Made by a program: the position numbers and the translations under genes. Positions 34,323 through 44,489 of a stretch of DNA of 64,000 bases are shown piece by piece. The stretch is from Legionella rowbothamii (lineage in GTDB: Bacteria; Pseudomonadota; Gammaproteobacteria; Legionellales; Legionellaceae). The stretch's first letter is position 1. Each line of letters opens with the position of its first letter. The stretch lies in NCBI RefSeq assembly GCF_900639985.1, contig NZ_CAAAIM010000001.1:620001-684000 (forward strand). The letters are read 5' to 3'. The notes under the pieces are model-generated. The model did no database searches, was not told the DNA's origin, and saw nothing but the letters and a program-made list of their open reading frames with translations.

Positions 34323-37300
34323 TCATTGTTTCATTTGAAGCATCGGACTATTAAATTCTATTATGCTACCTGGATCATTTTTAATTGCGTTAACAATACT
34401 ACTTGGTTCAAAAAACCAATAGCCACTTACTATGAGCTTGAAACCTAATGACTGATGTTCATTTATTTTATCAACGCAATAAGTAACGCAATTTTTAATT
34501 TGAGCCTTTTCTTCAACTCCTTCATCTCGTGATGAGGGCATAATTGCTTTTTTATATTGTCCACTGAGTGCCTTTTTAGTGAGATCCTCTTCAATAGTAT
34601 CCCGCATACGTTTAATCCCTATAGTCTTAGCAGGAATCCAAGCAATGTCACATTCTTCATGTAAGGTATTAATAAGATTTGGTAGATCGGTTCTGTCAAA
34701 CAGTAAAATTTTCATTTTTTCTTGTATAACACCATCATTTTCTTCCCTTACCTTTCTCAAGTGCACTATTTTTAAAATCCTCTGACCATATCCTGTTAAA
34801 TATTCATAACCCAACATAGAATGTTGTGTATCTTTACGAGAGAAAAAATACACAACACCTTGTTCTAAGGTTAATTGTATTTCAGGGAGCAAATAGCTAG
34901 GCGCTGCCTCAATCCTCGAGCTACTAAAAAGAGAATGTGTCATTAAATGCCCCTTTAAACGAGCGTCTGGATGGTAATCTAAGAGCTGTTTACATACTCG
35001 TTTTTGCTGTGCACCTTGAGAAAGAAGAAAATGACGTAATCCTTGCGGGATATCTTTCTCTATAATGCCAGCTTTTAAATAAGAAAATATTTTTTGCGCC
35101 CTAGTTACTAATACATTTTCATGCAAATCATGAGATGACTCTTGAATAGGTAGCAGCTTATTATAGGAATCAAATAGTGGTCTATCTGTTAGAATTTCAA
35201 TAGTTCTTAAATCTTTGAGAGTCAAGCGTAATAGATAGTCATCTTCATTTTGGCCTCGCTTTAAAGATAAATTAGTAGCCGTTAAAAAATCATCAATAGT
35301 TAAATCAGGGGCCTGATTCGATATAAGAGAAAACAGTGACCGCAATACATTTACACGTCTTTTATGCGCTTTTTTACGTTCAAATCCTAGTTCATCATTA
35401 TCAGCAATCATGTTGCCTTTTAACTTAATCTTAATCTTACAATCATCAACCTCTAAGTCATTTAAAGTACGTAGAGCAGTTATTGTAATATTATTAAAGC
35501 ACAAAGATAACGTATTCAACTTTACAGAGGCTTCACTCGGGCTGAACGCATCAAATAAATCCTTTAAACCTTTGCGTGTAATATTATTGTTATCAAGATC
35601 GAGATGAGTCAACTCAGAACGATTAATTAAATTAGTAGATAATTTTTCAATTTTTTTATCATTCAAATGGCAATGATTTAGCTTAAGTGTTTGCATCCAT
35701 GGAATAAATAAAGGGTTTTTCAAGAGTTTTAAAAAGGATTCATACCCCCCCTCTGTGAAATGAACATTATCGAAAGTTAGCATGTTGATAATCGAGCGAA
35801 TATGACCTCTACTTGATATTATTTTTAACAGCTCAGGGATATACTTTAATTGATCAAGGCTAAATGGATGAGTTAGATTGCACTTTAAAAGATTGCCATC
35901 AATTTGATCAGTTACAACGGCTCCAGAACACGTCATAACTTGATATTGCAGTGCTTGGCCAATAAGTTTTAGATAGATTTTGTTTGGCTCTATTAAACCG
36001 CCCTGATCCATCAATGAAAACTCATACGCACTATGTTCTAACAATGGAGCCAATGCATCGACTCGCTGTTCATCAAGTGTCATGTCACGAATAACTAACT
36101 CTTCGGAATTAATAGCCCAGTCATTTAGTACATGCCCCTCCTGGATCATATATTGTATTAATTCCATTTGATGAGGACGTTGCAATTGATGCATTTGAGG
36201 TGCATGTGAGGGGCTATGTGCTCGATGATGTACCTGCATCCACAAGTACATCAGATAAATAAATGAATGCTCCTCTTCACCGAGTTCTCCTACGGCTTTA
36301 TCTAATAATTGAAGTACATCATCGTAAGCTGATGCCTCCGAACAGGCCGCAAATAAATCAAGATAATGACGAATTGCTAGATGCTCCGATGACTTAAGCG
36401 CTTGCTTTTCTTTATCATCAAATCCAGAGGTGACATAGTAATGTCTAATTAAATGGTCTAAAACTGCCAAATGACCTTTCTTTGCTGCAATGACTAAAGC
36501 ACTATTTCCCTCTTTATCCCTGGTAAACACATTAACGGCATCTTTTTTACTCAAATCTTTCACGAGTTGAGTTAAATCACCTCGTTCTGCTATAGAAAAT
36601 AAATCAGGTGGAACATCTGTTGGTAAAACCCCAACCCCTACCTTGATATGATATCCATGTCGGTTGAAAAAATTATTCTTATTCTCAAGGGAACTACCCT
36701 TAGGCATCAGCTCACTAACAGTGAATTCGTTAGAGCTTTCGGCAACAAGAGCAATTGGAGAAACACTGTTTATCTCGTCTTGTTCATCTTCTATGATTAG
36801 CCGTGGCGAAGTATGAATTTCTTCCATAACAAGAGCTGCTACAGGACTACTTACTACATGTTCTTCAATAATCGAGGTGCTTCTAATTTCATCCTCGCTC
36901 GGTATTAAAATAAAGCCCTCATATTCCTCATCGACAACAACGATTTGATTATCTACAGATAGGGAAATTACTGAATCTGTTTTATTTATATTTTCTTTTA
37001 GATTTAATGCCTGCAACTGAGTTATTAGAGCTGCTTCAGGTTTTTGATAATAATTTACCAAAGAAATGATAGAATCAATGAACAGATAATTAGGTAACAT
37101 CTCGTCAATGAGGCTTAGCAATTGTGTGCTGTGAACGCGTGTAGCAAGGCTTATATATCGTTCCATTAACGTCCTTACTATACCACCTCCAAGCGCCATA
37201 AGTAGCCCCTGAACTACTGGTTCCTCCAGAGATAGATCTAATTTCTGAGCTAAAACCATGAGTTCTTCTGAATAATTAGAATCTAAAAAATTTCTTTTAT

Positions 37301-40300
37301 CTGTTAGTAGTTCTCTAACAGCCAAAATGACACGTTCATCCTTAGCTTGATGTGTTATTAGTGAAATAATCGCCGCTATACGTACACTGATGATTTCATC
37401 GTCCAATGCATTTATTAATGCTGGAATTACTTGGCTATCATTAGTATGAATAATCCCCAATGCTATGGCCGAGCTAATACGCTCACTACTACGTAAAGAG
37501 TAGCGTAATCTGCGAAGTAATATAGGTATAATTCGTTCATCATTTACATTAAAAGTGGCTAACGCCACCGCTGCTTCTACTGCACAACGATCATCTTGCC
37601 CAAGTATTTTCTTTAATTCACTAATAACTCGTCGCTCCTCTCGTTGCGGTGCAGCGAATGCAGAAATACCATTATGTTGAAAATAAAGTACATCTGCTCT
37701 TCTTATGTTCATTAAATTTACGAAAGTAATACCACGAAGCAATGATGAGAAAATGGCGTGTCCATGAGAGCGATAGTCTAATGTTACAAATAAAGACTGA
37801 CAGAATTGGTTCAATGGTTCCAAATAATCGGAAACGATACTATAAACATCCTCTTTTGATACTGTCCCAATATCCAAAGAATTAATGCAATTTACTACCC
37901 GCTCACGAAATTGTGGCAATACATTATGCCAACGACAAAGAAATCCTGGCCATTGCATATAAAAATTAGCCAAAACAATTTTTCTACAACCTTGTATTTC
38001 AACATGTGATAATTGCTTACTTTCTGGAGCTTCAATTTTTTCCAGATTCATACAATCAATAATTCGCAAACTTCTAAGATGAGGCGCCTTAATTTGAATC
38101 AAGCTTAATTGCGGTAAGTCTTTCAATACTAATTCGGTCACATTAGGTAGTGTTACTATGAATTCTTTAATTTGAGGCAATTGAGACAACTTTAAATGAG
38201 TTAAAGCAGAAGCCCCATTAAACGCACTTAAGGAAGTCAGTGCTAACCCATTCGTTATAGATAAATGCTCAAGCGTCTTATTATTAGTTAATAAAAACAT
38301 CAACAGACTATCTGTTAATGAATCTTGAGGGTAACGCAAATAAAGCTCGTTAAAATATTTCTGTTTGGCAAGTACCTCTAGCAATAGTTTGCGACGCTGC
38401 GTACTCATTTGATTCAATAAGGTATGCTTCAGTAAAGCCTGTTGGTCTTCAACTTTGAGACTCAGTAACTTCGCAATTTCTCCTTTTATAACGCCTATCG
38501 CCCCTAGATCGAATGTTTCCCATCGCTGATGAAACTGCTCTAATTCTTCTAAAGCAATTTTTGGATTGACATCCTTCCCTCGGTTATCAGACACCAAGAA
38601 ATCGAACACTTCATTAGCGCAAGTTACTGTACTACTATAGCTTTTAGTTTTTTCACACCAACGATATAGGCTGCCTTCTTTAACTAACTTATCAAAGCGG
38701 TCTGTTGCAGATAATGGCAATTGCAAAACGGGGTCATAGTACGAAAAAACCACCGGCTCAACAGATTCTAAAAGCTTTAATGGTGTTGTTTTGTCATACT
38801 CCTCAAGGAGTGTTTTTATACGTTGCATTTTATATGCAATATGAAAAACCGTTACTACAGGTAAGGCTAAGTTTAAATAACTTTTTCGATAAGGGTTCGG
38901 CTCTTCATTTGGGCTCTTACAGCCATCAAATAAAGCCTCGTACGCTTCAGCAACTGGAATTAAATCATTTAACCAAGCTTTTAAGGTTTCCATCGAATCT
39001 AGGCTTAGAAACTCTCTTACGACCTCTTCATCCAAGGGCTCTTTCATAGCATCTAAGCAAAATAGCAAACTTTTCACAAAGAGGCTTGGTTTTTTCGAAT
39101 ATCCAAACCAAGAATAATTTTCCTTAGTAGGTTCAACCAGACCTTGGTCATTATCCACACTGAAAATATCATATGAACCGCGTAAATTTCTGATTAGGGT
39201 AAGGTTTGCAAGCTTTCCATCTTCAGGATTAGTAAGTAGGCAAAATAAAATAAGCTTACTCAGCGTTTTGCGATCTAAGTTGCTCAAACGTAAATCATTT
39301 TCCTCAACCATACTACCGACATCTTCCGAGAACAGCACAGGTATCGTTTGATTATCGATTTTTAACAGACCAGTTACGCTCCAAGGCAATCCACCTTGAG
39401 CCCCAAAAAGTCGGCGATACAAATACTGAAGTGAATCATTTATTCCAGGTAAGCCTGGGTAAAGTTTACAGAATACAAATTTTCCAGAAGAAAGCTCTAA
39501 CTTATAAACAGGATGATTTCCCGGAAACTCAGTGGGACGAGGTACATGTTGTTCACTATCCCAAATTTGTTGGACAAAACGATGATGGAGTGAGACCTGT
39601 TGCTCTTCTCCAATCAAAGCTAGATTATCCTGCCCATGATTTTCAGTGCTGAGCTCTCGACTAAGATTTCTTCGCCAATTAGGAAATTCTTTAGCCCATT
39701 GCAAACGTTCACCATTTACTTCTGGTAAATTGCCTAGAGTTAATAATAATGATTTTTTTTGTAGCGGTATGTGACCGTTATTGGATATCAGTTCTAAAAT
39801 TACTGATTTCAAAACCACCAATTGCTCAAAGGTTAACAAATCTCCAGGACTAAAGCCCAGAAGGTTTCCTGGAATTTCACCATTAATATTCGAACTATCT
39901 GAAGCATTAAAAACGACATACTTAAGTGTCCCCGCCCTATCTAACTCCAAAGCCACATGATTTCCATTAATTATAAAATCGTCAGATTTTAAACAGAGTA
40001 TATAGGCCGTTTCACACATTACCTCTTTAACAGTATCATAATAAATCTGGCGGCTTAACCCTCTCATACGGCCATAAGCATTCTGATGGGTTTGCATGGA
40101 TGCATGAAGTCGTTGACTTAAATGATATGCAGTCCATTTTGCACAATCTGGCTCAATGTTCAAATCTTCATGGCAGTTTAAGTGGTAGGTATATGGATCT
40201 TGAAGAGCATTTTCCACACTGGACTTGCGTTGAACAGCTGATAACATCGAGTAGTAGATAGGTTTTAAATAGGAATCAAGAAATAAAGATTTTTGCTTTC

Positions 40301-41291
40301 CTGCGGATTGTAACTTTAAAAAGCGATCATGCTCAGATTGATTAAGCAGGTTTTGGATGAGTTGGCATAAACTGTCATCCAAACGAATATCTGTTACAGC
40401 TAATTTATTTTCATCAATAAACCAATCAAGCAAGATATGTCCTTGTTCGAACATCTTTATGAGAAGCTCTTGCTGATGGTCTCCAATCAACTGAGTCATA
40501 AAATGTTGATGAGTAGGAACAATGTCTTGATTAAAACTATTTGTTATCTTTGAGTTAGATAGTACCTGCATCCAACCACAGATAAGATAGATATAAGATA
40601 GCTCCTCAAATTTAAGTTGCGAAGATGCTTTAGCTAATAATAATGACAGCTTGCCTTCATCAACCTTCTTTTGCGAAAAAATATCTAAAGCTTCGAAATA
40701 ATAATGAACAGATTTATGCTTTGTATGTAAAATGAGCTGCTGGCGTAGCTTCTCATCAATCCCTTGTTCGAGATAATGAGTTCTGATCAAATAATCTATG
40801 ACAGGTAATTGGCCATGGACTGTTGCTTGCAATAAAGCCGTTCTACTGGAGCTATTACATTCTTCTATATTAGCCCCACCCTCAGGGCTCAATAACCATC
40901 GAACCACTTCTAAATGGCCGAATGTTGCCGCTAATAGTAAAACGGTATTTCCATTGTTATTACGTTCAGTAATACTAGAACTACCATTTTCAGCACTCAA
41001 CAACCACTGAACAACTTTTAGATGCCCAAGACTCCCAGCCCATAAGAGCGCGGTATTTCCATCGACATCAGCTTCCTGGAATGAAGCCCCCGCCTCTTTC
41101 AGTCGCTTTAACTCATTTAAATTTCCGGTTTTGGAGGCATCTAAAACTGCTGTCATACACTTTGTTCCATCATTACCCTGTGTTAATTTGAGCGCAATTA
41201 TAAAAAAATTAATCACTAAAATAAATAGAAAAGCCTCAGGAAAAATATAAATTCCTGCTATAAAAGAATTAACCCATTGATTTTCTTCCAT
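34323..41291 (-). CDS. Giant 2322-residue multi-repeat protein with kinase-like core, candidate effector
   Basis: The parts in order are as follows. There is one hydrophobic helix at about residues 9-35, then three or four ankyrin repeats (about 45-165) and a helical region. A module copy lies near 450. Next is a kinase-like region at about 590-760, with a lysine strand FVFCKLYP, NPEDGKLANLTLI and IFSVDNDQG in the order of a catalytic loop and metal aspartate. Leucine-rich repeats follow at about 1000-1100, HEAT repeats at about 1210-1340, and an acidic disordered stretch at about 1430-1535. A second ankyrin-helical-module set spans about 1550-1830, and RI-type leucine-rich repeats about 1865-1965. 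The C-terminal part has QHSMLGYEYL (about 2160) and KNCVTYC (about 2264). Starting at M45 (41159) would drop the hydrophobic helix. There is no signal peptide. Function unknown. Confidence 0.7.
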   Translation of the reverse strand: MEENQWVNSFIAGIYIFPEAFLFILVINFFIIALKLTQGNDGTKCMTAVLDASKTGNLNELKRLKEAGASFQEADVDGNTALLWAGSLGHLKVVQWLLSAENGSSSITERNNNGNTVLLLAATFGHLEVVRWLLSPEGGANIEECNSSSRTALLQATVHGQLPVIDYLIRTHYLEQGIDEKLRQQLILHTKHKSVHYYFEALDIFSQKKVDEGKLSLLLAKASSQLKFEELSYIYLICGWMQVLSNSKITNSFNQDIVPTHQHFMTQLIGDHQQELLIKMFEQGHILLDWFIDENKLAVTDIRLDDSLCQLIQNLLNQSEHDRFLKLQSAGKQKSLFLDSYLKPIYYSMLSAVQRKSSVENALQDPYTYHLNCHEDLNIEPDCAKWTAYHLSQRLHASMQTHQNAYGRMRGLSRQIYYDTVKEVMCETAYILCLKSDDFIINGNHVALELDRAGTLKYVVFNASDSSNINGEIPGNLLGFSPGDLLTFEQLVVLKSVILELISNNGHIPLQKKSLLLTLGNLPEVNGERLQWAKEFPNWRRNLSRELSTENHGQDNLALIGEEQQVSLHHRFVQQIWDSEQHVPRPTEFPGNHPVYKLELSSGKFVFCKLYPGLPGINDSLQYLYRRLFGAQGGLPWSVTGLLKIDNQTIPVLFSEDVGSMVEENDLRLSNLDRKTLSKLILFCLLTNPEDGKLANLTLIRNLRGSYDIFSVDNDQGLVEPTKENYSWFGYSKKPSLFVKSLLFCLDAMKEPLDEEVVREFLSLDSMETLKAWLNDLIPVAEAYEALFDGCKSPNEEPNPYRKSYLNLALPVVTVFHIAYKMQRIKTLLEEYDKTTPLKLLESVEPVVFSYYDPVLQLPLSATDRFDKLVKEGSLYRWCEKTKSYSSTVTCANEVFDFLVSDNRGKDVNPKIALEELEQFHQRWETFDLGAIGVIKGEIAKLLSLKVEDQQALLKHTLLNQMSTQRRKLLLEVLAKQKYFNELYLRYPQDSLTDSLLMFLLTNNKTLEHLSITNGLALTSLSAFNGASALTHLKLSQLPQIKEFIVTLPNVTELVLKDLPQLSLIQIKAPHLRSLRIIDCMNLEKIEAPESKQLSHVEIQGCRKIVLANFYMQWPGFLCRWHNVLPQFRERVVNCINSLDIGTVSKEDVYSIVSDYLEPLNQFCQSLFVTLDYRSHGHAIFSSLLRGITFVNLMNIRRADVLYFQHNGISAFAAPQREERRVISELKKILGQDDRCAVEAAVALATFNVNDERIIPILLRRLRYSLRSSERISSAIALGIIHTNDSQVIPALINALDDEIISVRIAAIISLITHQAKDERVILAVRELLTDKRNFLDSNYSEELMVLAQKLDLSLEEPVVQGLLMALGGGIVRTLMERYISLATRVHSTQLLSLIDEMLPNYLFIDSIISLVNYYQKPEAALITQLQALNLKENINKTDSVISLSVDNQIVVVDEEYEGFILIPSEDEIRSTSIIEEHVVSSPVAALVMEEIHTSPRLIIEDEQDEINSVSPIALVAESSNEFTVSELMPKGSSLENKNNFFNRHGYHIKVGVGVLPTDVPPDLFSIAERGDLTQLVKDLSKKDAVNVFTRDKEGNSALVIAAKKGHLAVLDHLIRHYYVTSGFDDKEKQALKSSEHLAIRHYLDLFAACSEASAYDDVLQLLDKAVGELGEEEHSFIYLMYLWMQVHHRAHSPSHAPQMHQLQRPHQMELIQYMIQEGHVLNDWAINSEELVIRDMTLDEQRVDALAPLLEHSAYEFSLMDQGGLIEPNKIYLKLIGQALQYQVMTCSGAVVTDQIDGNLLKCNLTHPFSLDQLKYIPELLKIISSRGHIRSIINMLTFDNVHFTEGGYESFLKLLKNPLFIPWMQTLKLNHCHLNDKKIEKLSTNLINRSELTHLDLDNNNITRKGLKDLFDAFSPSEASVKLNTLSLCFNNITITALRTLNDLEVDDCKIKIKLKGNMIADNDELGFERKKAHKRRVNVLRSLFSLISNQAPDLTIDDFLTATNLSLKRGQNEDDYLLRLTLKDLRTIEILTDRPLFDSYNKLLPIQESSHDLHENVLVTRAQKIFSYLKAGIIEKDIPQGLRHFLLSQGAQQKRVCKQLLDYHPDARLKGHLMTHSLFSSSRIEAAPSYLLPEIQLTLEQGVVYFFSRKDTQHSMLGYEYLTGYGQRILKIVHLRKVREENDGVIQEKMKILLFDRTDLPNLINTLHEECDIAWIPAKTIGIKRMRDTIEEDLTKKALSGQYKKAIMPSSRDEGVEEKAQIKNCVTYCVDKINEHQSLGFKLIVSGYWFFEPSSIVNAIKNDPGSIIEFNSPMLQMKQ

Positions 41292-41486
41292 TAAAAAAAA
41301 TAATAATATTTCCTGAAAAATAAACGTGTTGTTTCAAGATATATAGTGCAAAACTTTTCAGTAAAATATTAATCTAAAAGAATTTAGTAATGAAAAATCA
41401 TTCAGCATTTACTTGATATATAAGAAAATTTATAGTTTAACGCTAGATTATGGTAAAGGTACGATTAGACTATCACTGAAACATCA

Positions 41487-41690
41487 CTATTCTTCGGAGA
41501 GTCCATCTTGGTGGCGTTTTTGTTGTTTTAAAAGATAAATCTCTTCGCGATCAATAACTATCCCCTTGGGGGCAGTGATACCAAACTTAATATTGCCCTG
41601 CTCATTAGTTATAAATGGGGTAAGTACAATATGTTGATTACTTTTACTAATAATAATTTTATCCTCGAATTTTACACTCGTGATTTCCAT
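41487..41690 (-). CDS. CsrA paralog
   Basis: CsrA-family proteins are small dimers that bind GGA motifs in mRNA leaders and control translation. This has 67 residues. The C-terminal strand-helix is well kept (KFGITAPKGIVIDREEIYLLKQQ, which matches the GIxAPKxVxVxREEIY signature), including the key arginine of the RNA-binding face. The N-terminus (EITSVKFEDKIIISKS) is diverged from the usual MLILTRKxGExIxIG. Legionella integrative elements commonly carry such paralogs, and they are thought to control element transfer and the host cell cycle between replication and transmission. No other gene overlaps it. Confidence 0.85.
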   Translation of the reverse strand: MEITSVKFEDKIIISKSNQHIVLTPFITNEQGNIKFGITAPKGIVIDREEIYLLKQQKRHQDGLSEE

Positions 41691-41893
41691 TTTTGTTCTC
41701 GCTTAAAATAATTTCCATTAAAGAGGGAGAGGGATTTGATAGAAATACCATCGAATCATCAATCTATAAAAAAATAGGACTTCATTTACATTTTCCCTGT
41801 TTAGCTCCTGCTAAAAGAGTAATTAAATAGTAAAGTTACATATAAAAATTACGATAGCTAACAGCTAGTGGTTATATTTATGTATTTTTTTGA

Positions 41894-42075
41894 AATGACC
41901 AATCTATTTTCTTCACCTCCTTAATCTTACGTGCCGGTTCCAAATGCGTATACCTGATTGTCATCTTGATATCAGAATGCCTCAATAGCTCTCGAACACT
42001 ATTCAGATCGATGCCTACCGCAAAATGATACCTTAAGTCATGCCATCGAAATTCAGTTATTTAGGCTTTTTGTAA
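41894..42075 (-). pseudogene. C-terminal remnant of a second tyrosine integrase
   Basis: Read on the minus strand, the segment gives [17 protein letters not shown], then [16 protein letters not shown], then [10 protein letters not shown]. This matches the C-terminal catalytic part of the intact integrase next to it residue by residue, except for an internal loss of about six residues at the SKLVMA position. The rest of the gene is gone. It shows that another related integrase once ended here. Confidence 0.8.
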
Positions 42076-42149
42076 GAGAGAAGACCACATGGTCCCCTAG
42101 CCAAGAATTAGTACACATCATTGGCGAGTTCTAGGCGGCATAGAATACT

Positions 42150-43367
42150 TTAATCAATCCAATTGATTTTATTCACCGCTTTAATTTTATGCTCTGGTGC
42201 TAAATGTGCATATCTTAACGTCATTTTTATATCAGAATGGCCTAATAGCTCCCTTACCGTGTTCAAATCAATACCAGCCATAACCAGTTTACTAGCAAAG
42301 TGATGTCGTAAATCATGCCATCGAAAATCGGTTATCTGTGCTTTTTTTAAAATAGTAGTCCACGATCGTTTAATATTATTAAAAGGCTTATTATCTTTAC
42401 TGAGAAATACTAATCCTTTCTTTAAGTTACTTTTTTCATAAAGTTGCTTTATTATTTTGTAAGCTTCGTTATTTAGAGGTATATAGCGCGAGCTACTATT
42501 TTTTGTAATTTGACCAGCAATAATAATGGAGTGTTCTTGTAAATCGATCATCTCCCAAGTTAAATGAAACAGTTCACCTTGTCTCAATCCTGTGTTAATT
42601 GAAATTAAAACCATAGGTGCTAAATAATCACAAAACGCCTCTCCTTCGCGCTCAGGAAGCAGCTCATATCCCCGTGATTGCCTCCATTCGTTGCCTCGTT
42701 TCCGATCTTGTATTAATTGCTCTTCTCGCTCTAATAAAGCTTGTCGTAAATTTTTTTCTTCATCAAAAGATAAATAACGCACTTTAGGTGCCCTATCTAT
42801 TTTAGAGAGCTTTAAGTTTTTTAATGGATTTTCTTTAATAAATCCCCATTCTACTGCCTTGGTAAATAAAGATTTTAATGTACCAATATCTCGATTTAGT
42901 GTGGCATTCGAAATGCCATCATTTAAACGCTTGATGCGCCATTGCTCTATAATTGAAGACGTTATTTCTTCTAAAGGCTTAGAAAATAATTTATCAAAAC
43001 AACGTATAATTGTGGCAAGGGTTTTATTCCCTCTTTTATGGTGAGTTAACACCCATGATTTATATTCGTTTTCAAAGAACTCTTCTAAAGTTTTAGGCTT
43101 GTTATTCCCTCTTTTAGCTTTCGGATCAATCCCTTTATTAAAGTCATTCAAGATCCCAACAGCTTTTTCCCGAGCCTGGGCTGGGGTAATGACCCCTACG
43201 GTACCAATATTTATCTTGCCCCCTCTTTTATATTGGCAGACATAACGCATTGTGCCAGATGGAAAGACTCTAAGAAGAAAGCCTTTTAAATCGGTGTCAT
43301 GTACCTCATACTCCTTGTCTTCAGGAATTAGCTTTTTTACTAGGGTATTATTAATTTTGGCTTTCAT
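42150..43367 (-). CDS. int: Tyrosine-type site-specific integrase of the island
   Basis: This integrase catalyses recombination at the tRNA-Arg attachment site. It has 405 residues from the ATG at 43367 (MKAKINNTLVKKL), six codons inside a longer open frame; the shorter start has a GGGG-rich site upstream. It has the N-terminal arm-binding domain (DLKGFLLRVFPSGTMRYVCQYKRGGKINIGTVG), the core-binding helices, and the catalytic residues: Arg in NTGLRQGELFHLTWEM, then HDLRHHFAS, then LLGHSDIKMTLRYAHL with the nucleophilic Tyr. It overlaps the end of the nuclease gene by 17 bp, so the two are coupled. Position at the end far from the tRNA is usual for this family. Confidence 0.95.
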   Translation of the reverse strand: MKAKINNTLVKKLIPEDKEYEVHDTDLKGFLLRVFPSGTMRYVCQYKRGGKINIGTVGVITPAQAREKAVGILNDFNKGIDPKAKRGNNKPKTLEEFFENEYKSWVLTHHKRGNKTLATIIRCFDKLFSKPLEEITSSIIEQWRIKRLNDGISNATLNRDIGTLKSLFTKAVEWGFIKENPLKNLKLSKIDRAPKVRYLSFDEEKNLRQALLEREEQLIQDRKRGNEWRQSRGYELLPEREGEAFCDYLAPMVLISINTGLRQGELFHLTWEMIDLQEHSIIIAGQITKNSSSRYIPLNNEAYKIIKQLYEKSNLKKGLVFLSKDNKPFNNIKRSWTTILKKAQITDFRWHDLRHHFASKLVMAGIDLNTVRELLGHSDIKMTLRYAHLAPEHKIKAVNKINWID

Positions 43368-44412
43368 TATCCAGCCCCAATTCAAACATGATTTTTTCTT
43401 CTAATTGATCCGCATCTGGCAAAGAATCCCTCAACTGTTCGGGTATATCACGTGTTAATTGATACCCTGCTACTCCGACAGGTTTATCAATTCCTCGTAA
43501 TGCATACTCCACATCAAACTTGCTATGCTCACCGCATAAAATAATGCCAATAGAGGGGTTTTCATGAGGCTCTTTAACAAAATCATCTAACAAATTTAAA
43601 TAGAAATTCATTTTACCAGCATATTCTGGCTTAAATTTTGATCGTTTTAGCTCTAGAGCAACAAGTGCTTGCAGTTTACGGTGATAGAATAGTAAATCAA
43701 TAAAATATTCTGAGTCTGGCGTAACAATACGGTATTGATTACCAATAAAGCTAAAACCATAGCCAAGTTCTAAAATAACATCTTTGATCTTTTCTACCAT
43801 CCTACGTTCAATTTCAGCCTCAACTACCGGCTCAGTAATACCAAGCATGTCAAACATATATATATCTTTCATTGACTGTTGAGCTTGGGCGGCTAAATCT
43901 TGAGGTAACGTGTTTTTAAAGTTATGCTTTTTTTCTGATAAACAATGTCGTTGATAAGCTTGTGAGTTAATTTGCTCCCTTAGTGTTTCCCTACTCCAAG
44001 ATTGTTCTTTCGCAGCAGATAAATAATATAACTTTTCATTGTCATCTTTTATTTTACTTAAAATAAGTAAATTCTGGCTCCAAGGAATTTCTCCAACAAG
44101 CTGTTGGAGATTTGGCTTATCTTTATATTCAAGGTAAAACTGACGCATGTACCATAAGTTTTGTGGAGAGAACCCAAACTTGGCATCTGAATACTGCTTT
44201 TTTAAATCTAAAGAAAACTTTTCTACAAACGATTTTCCCCAACCATAAGTATTTTGTTGGGTTACTATATGCTCACCAAGCCACCAATAAAGCATTATTA
44301 GTTCTTTATTAACAGAATAAGCTGCTTTAATGCGAGCCTGAGTAATTTGTTGCATAGCTTGTATTAAAAAGCTCTGGTACTCTGGTAAATCTTGGAGTGA
44401 TAAATCGTTCAT
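43351..44412 (-). CDS. YhcG/DUF1016 family PD-(D/E)XK nuclease
   Basis: YhcG-type proteins are predicted DNA nucleases found in restriction, defence and mobile-element settings. The 353 residues have the N-terminal DUF1016 helix bundle (LIMLYWWLGEHIV, SPQNLWYMRQFYLEY, GEIPWSQNLLILSKIKD) and the C-terminal nuclease domain. The latter contains FSFIGNQYRI, FIDLLFYHRKLQALVALELKRSKFKPEYAGKMNFYL, in which D, E and K form the PD-(D/E)XK set, and PSIGIILCG. It is complete and stands first in a two-gene unit with the integrase. It could support element maintenance or defend against other DNA. Confidence 0.9.
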   Translation of the reverse strand: MNDLSLQDLPEYQSFLIQAMQQITQARIKAAYSVNKELIMLYWWLGEHIVTQQNTYGWGKSFVEKFSLDLKKQYSDAKFGFSPQNLWYMRQFYLEYKDKPNLQQLVGEIPWSQNLLILSKIKDDNEKLYYLSAAKEQSWSRETLREQINSQAYQRHCLSEKKHNFKNTLPQDLAAQAQQSMKDIYMFDMLGITEPVVEAEIERRMVEKIKDVILELGYGFSFIGNQYRIVTPDSEYFIDLLFYHRKLQALVALELKRSKFKPEYAGKMNFYLNLLDDFVKEPHENPSIGIILCGEHSKFDVEYALRGIDKPVGVAGYQLTRDIPEQLRDSLPDADQLEEKIMFELGLDNESQN

Positions 44413-44489
44413 AACTGGTCTCTATCCATAAATTATTATTTTGATCTTCAGTTTAAAAAATCATAGAGGCAGTATATACTTTTTCATTT

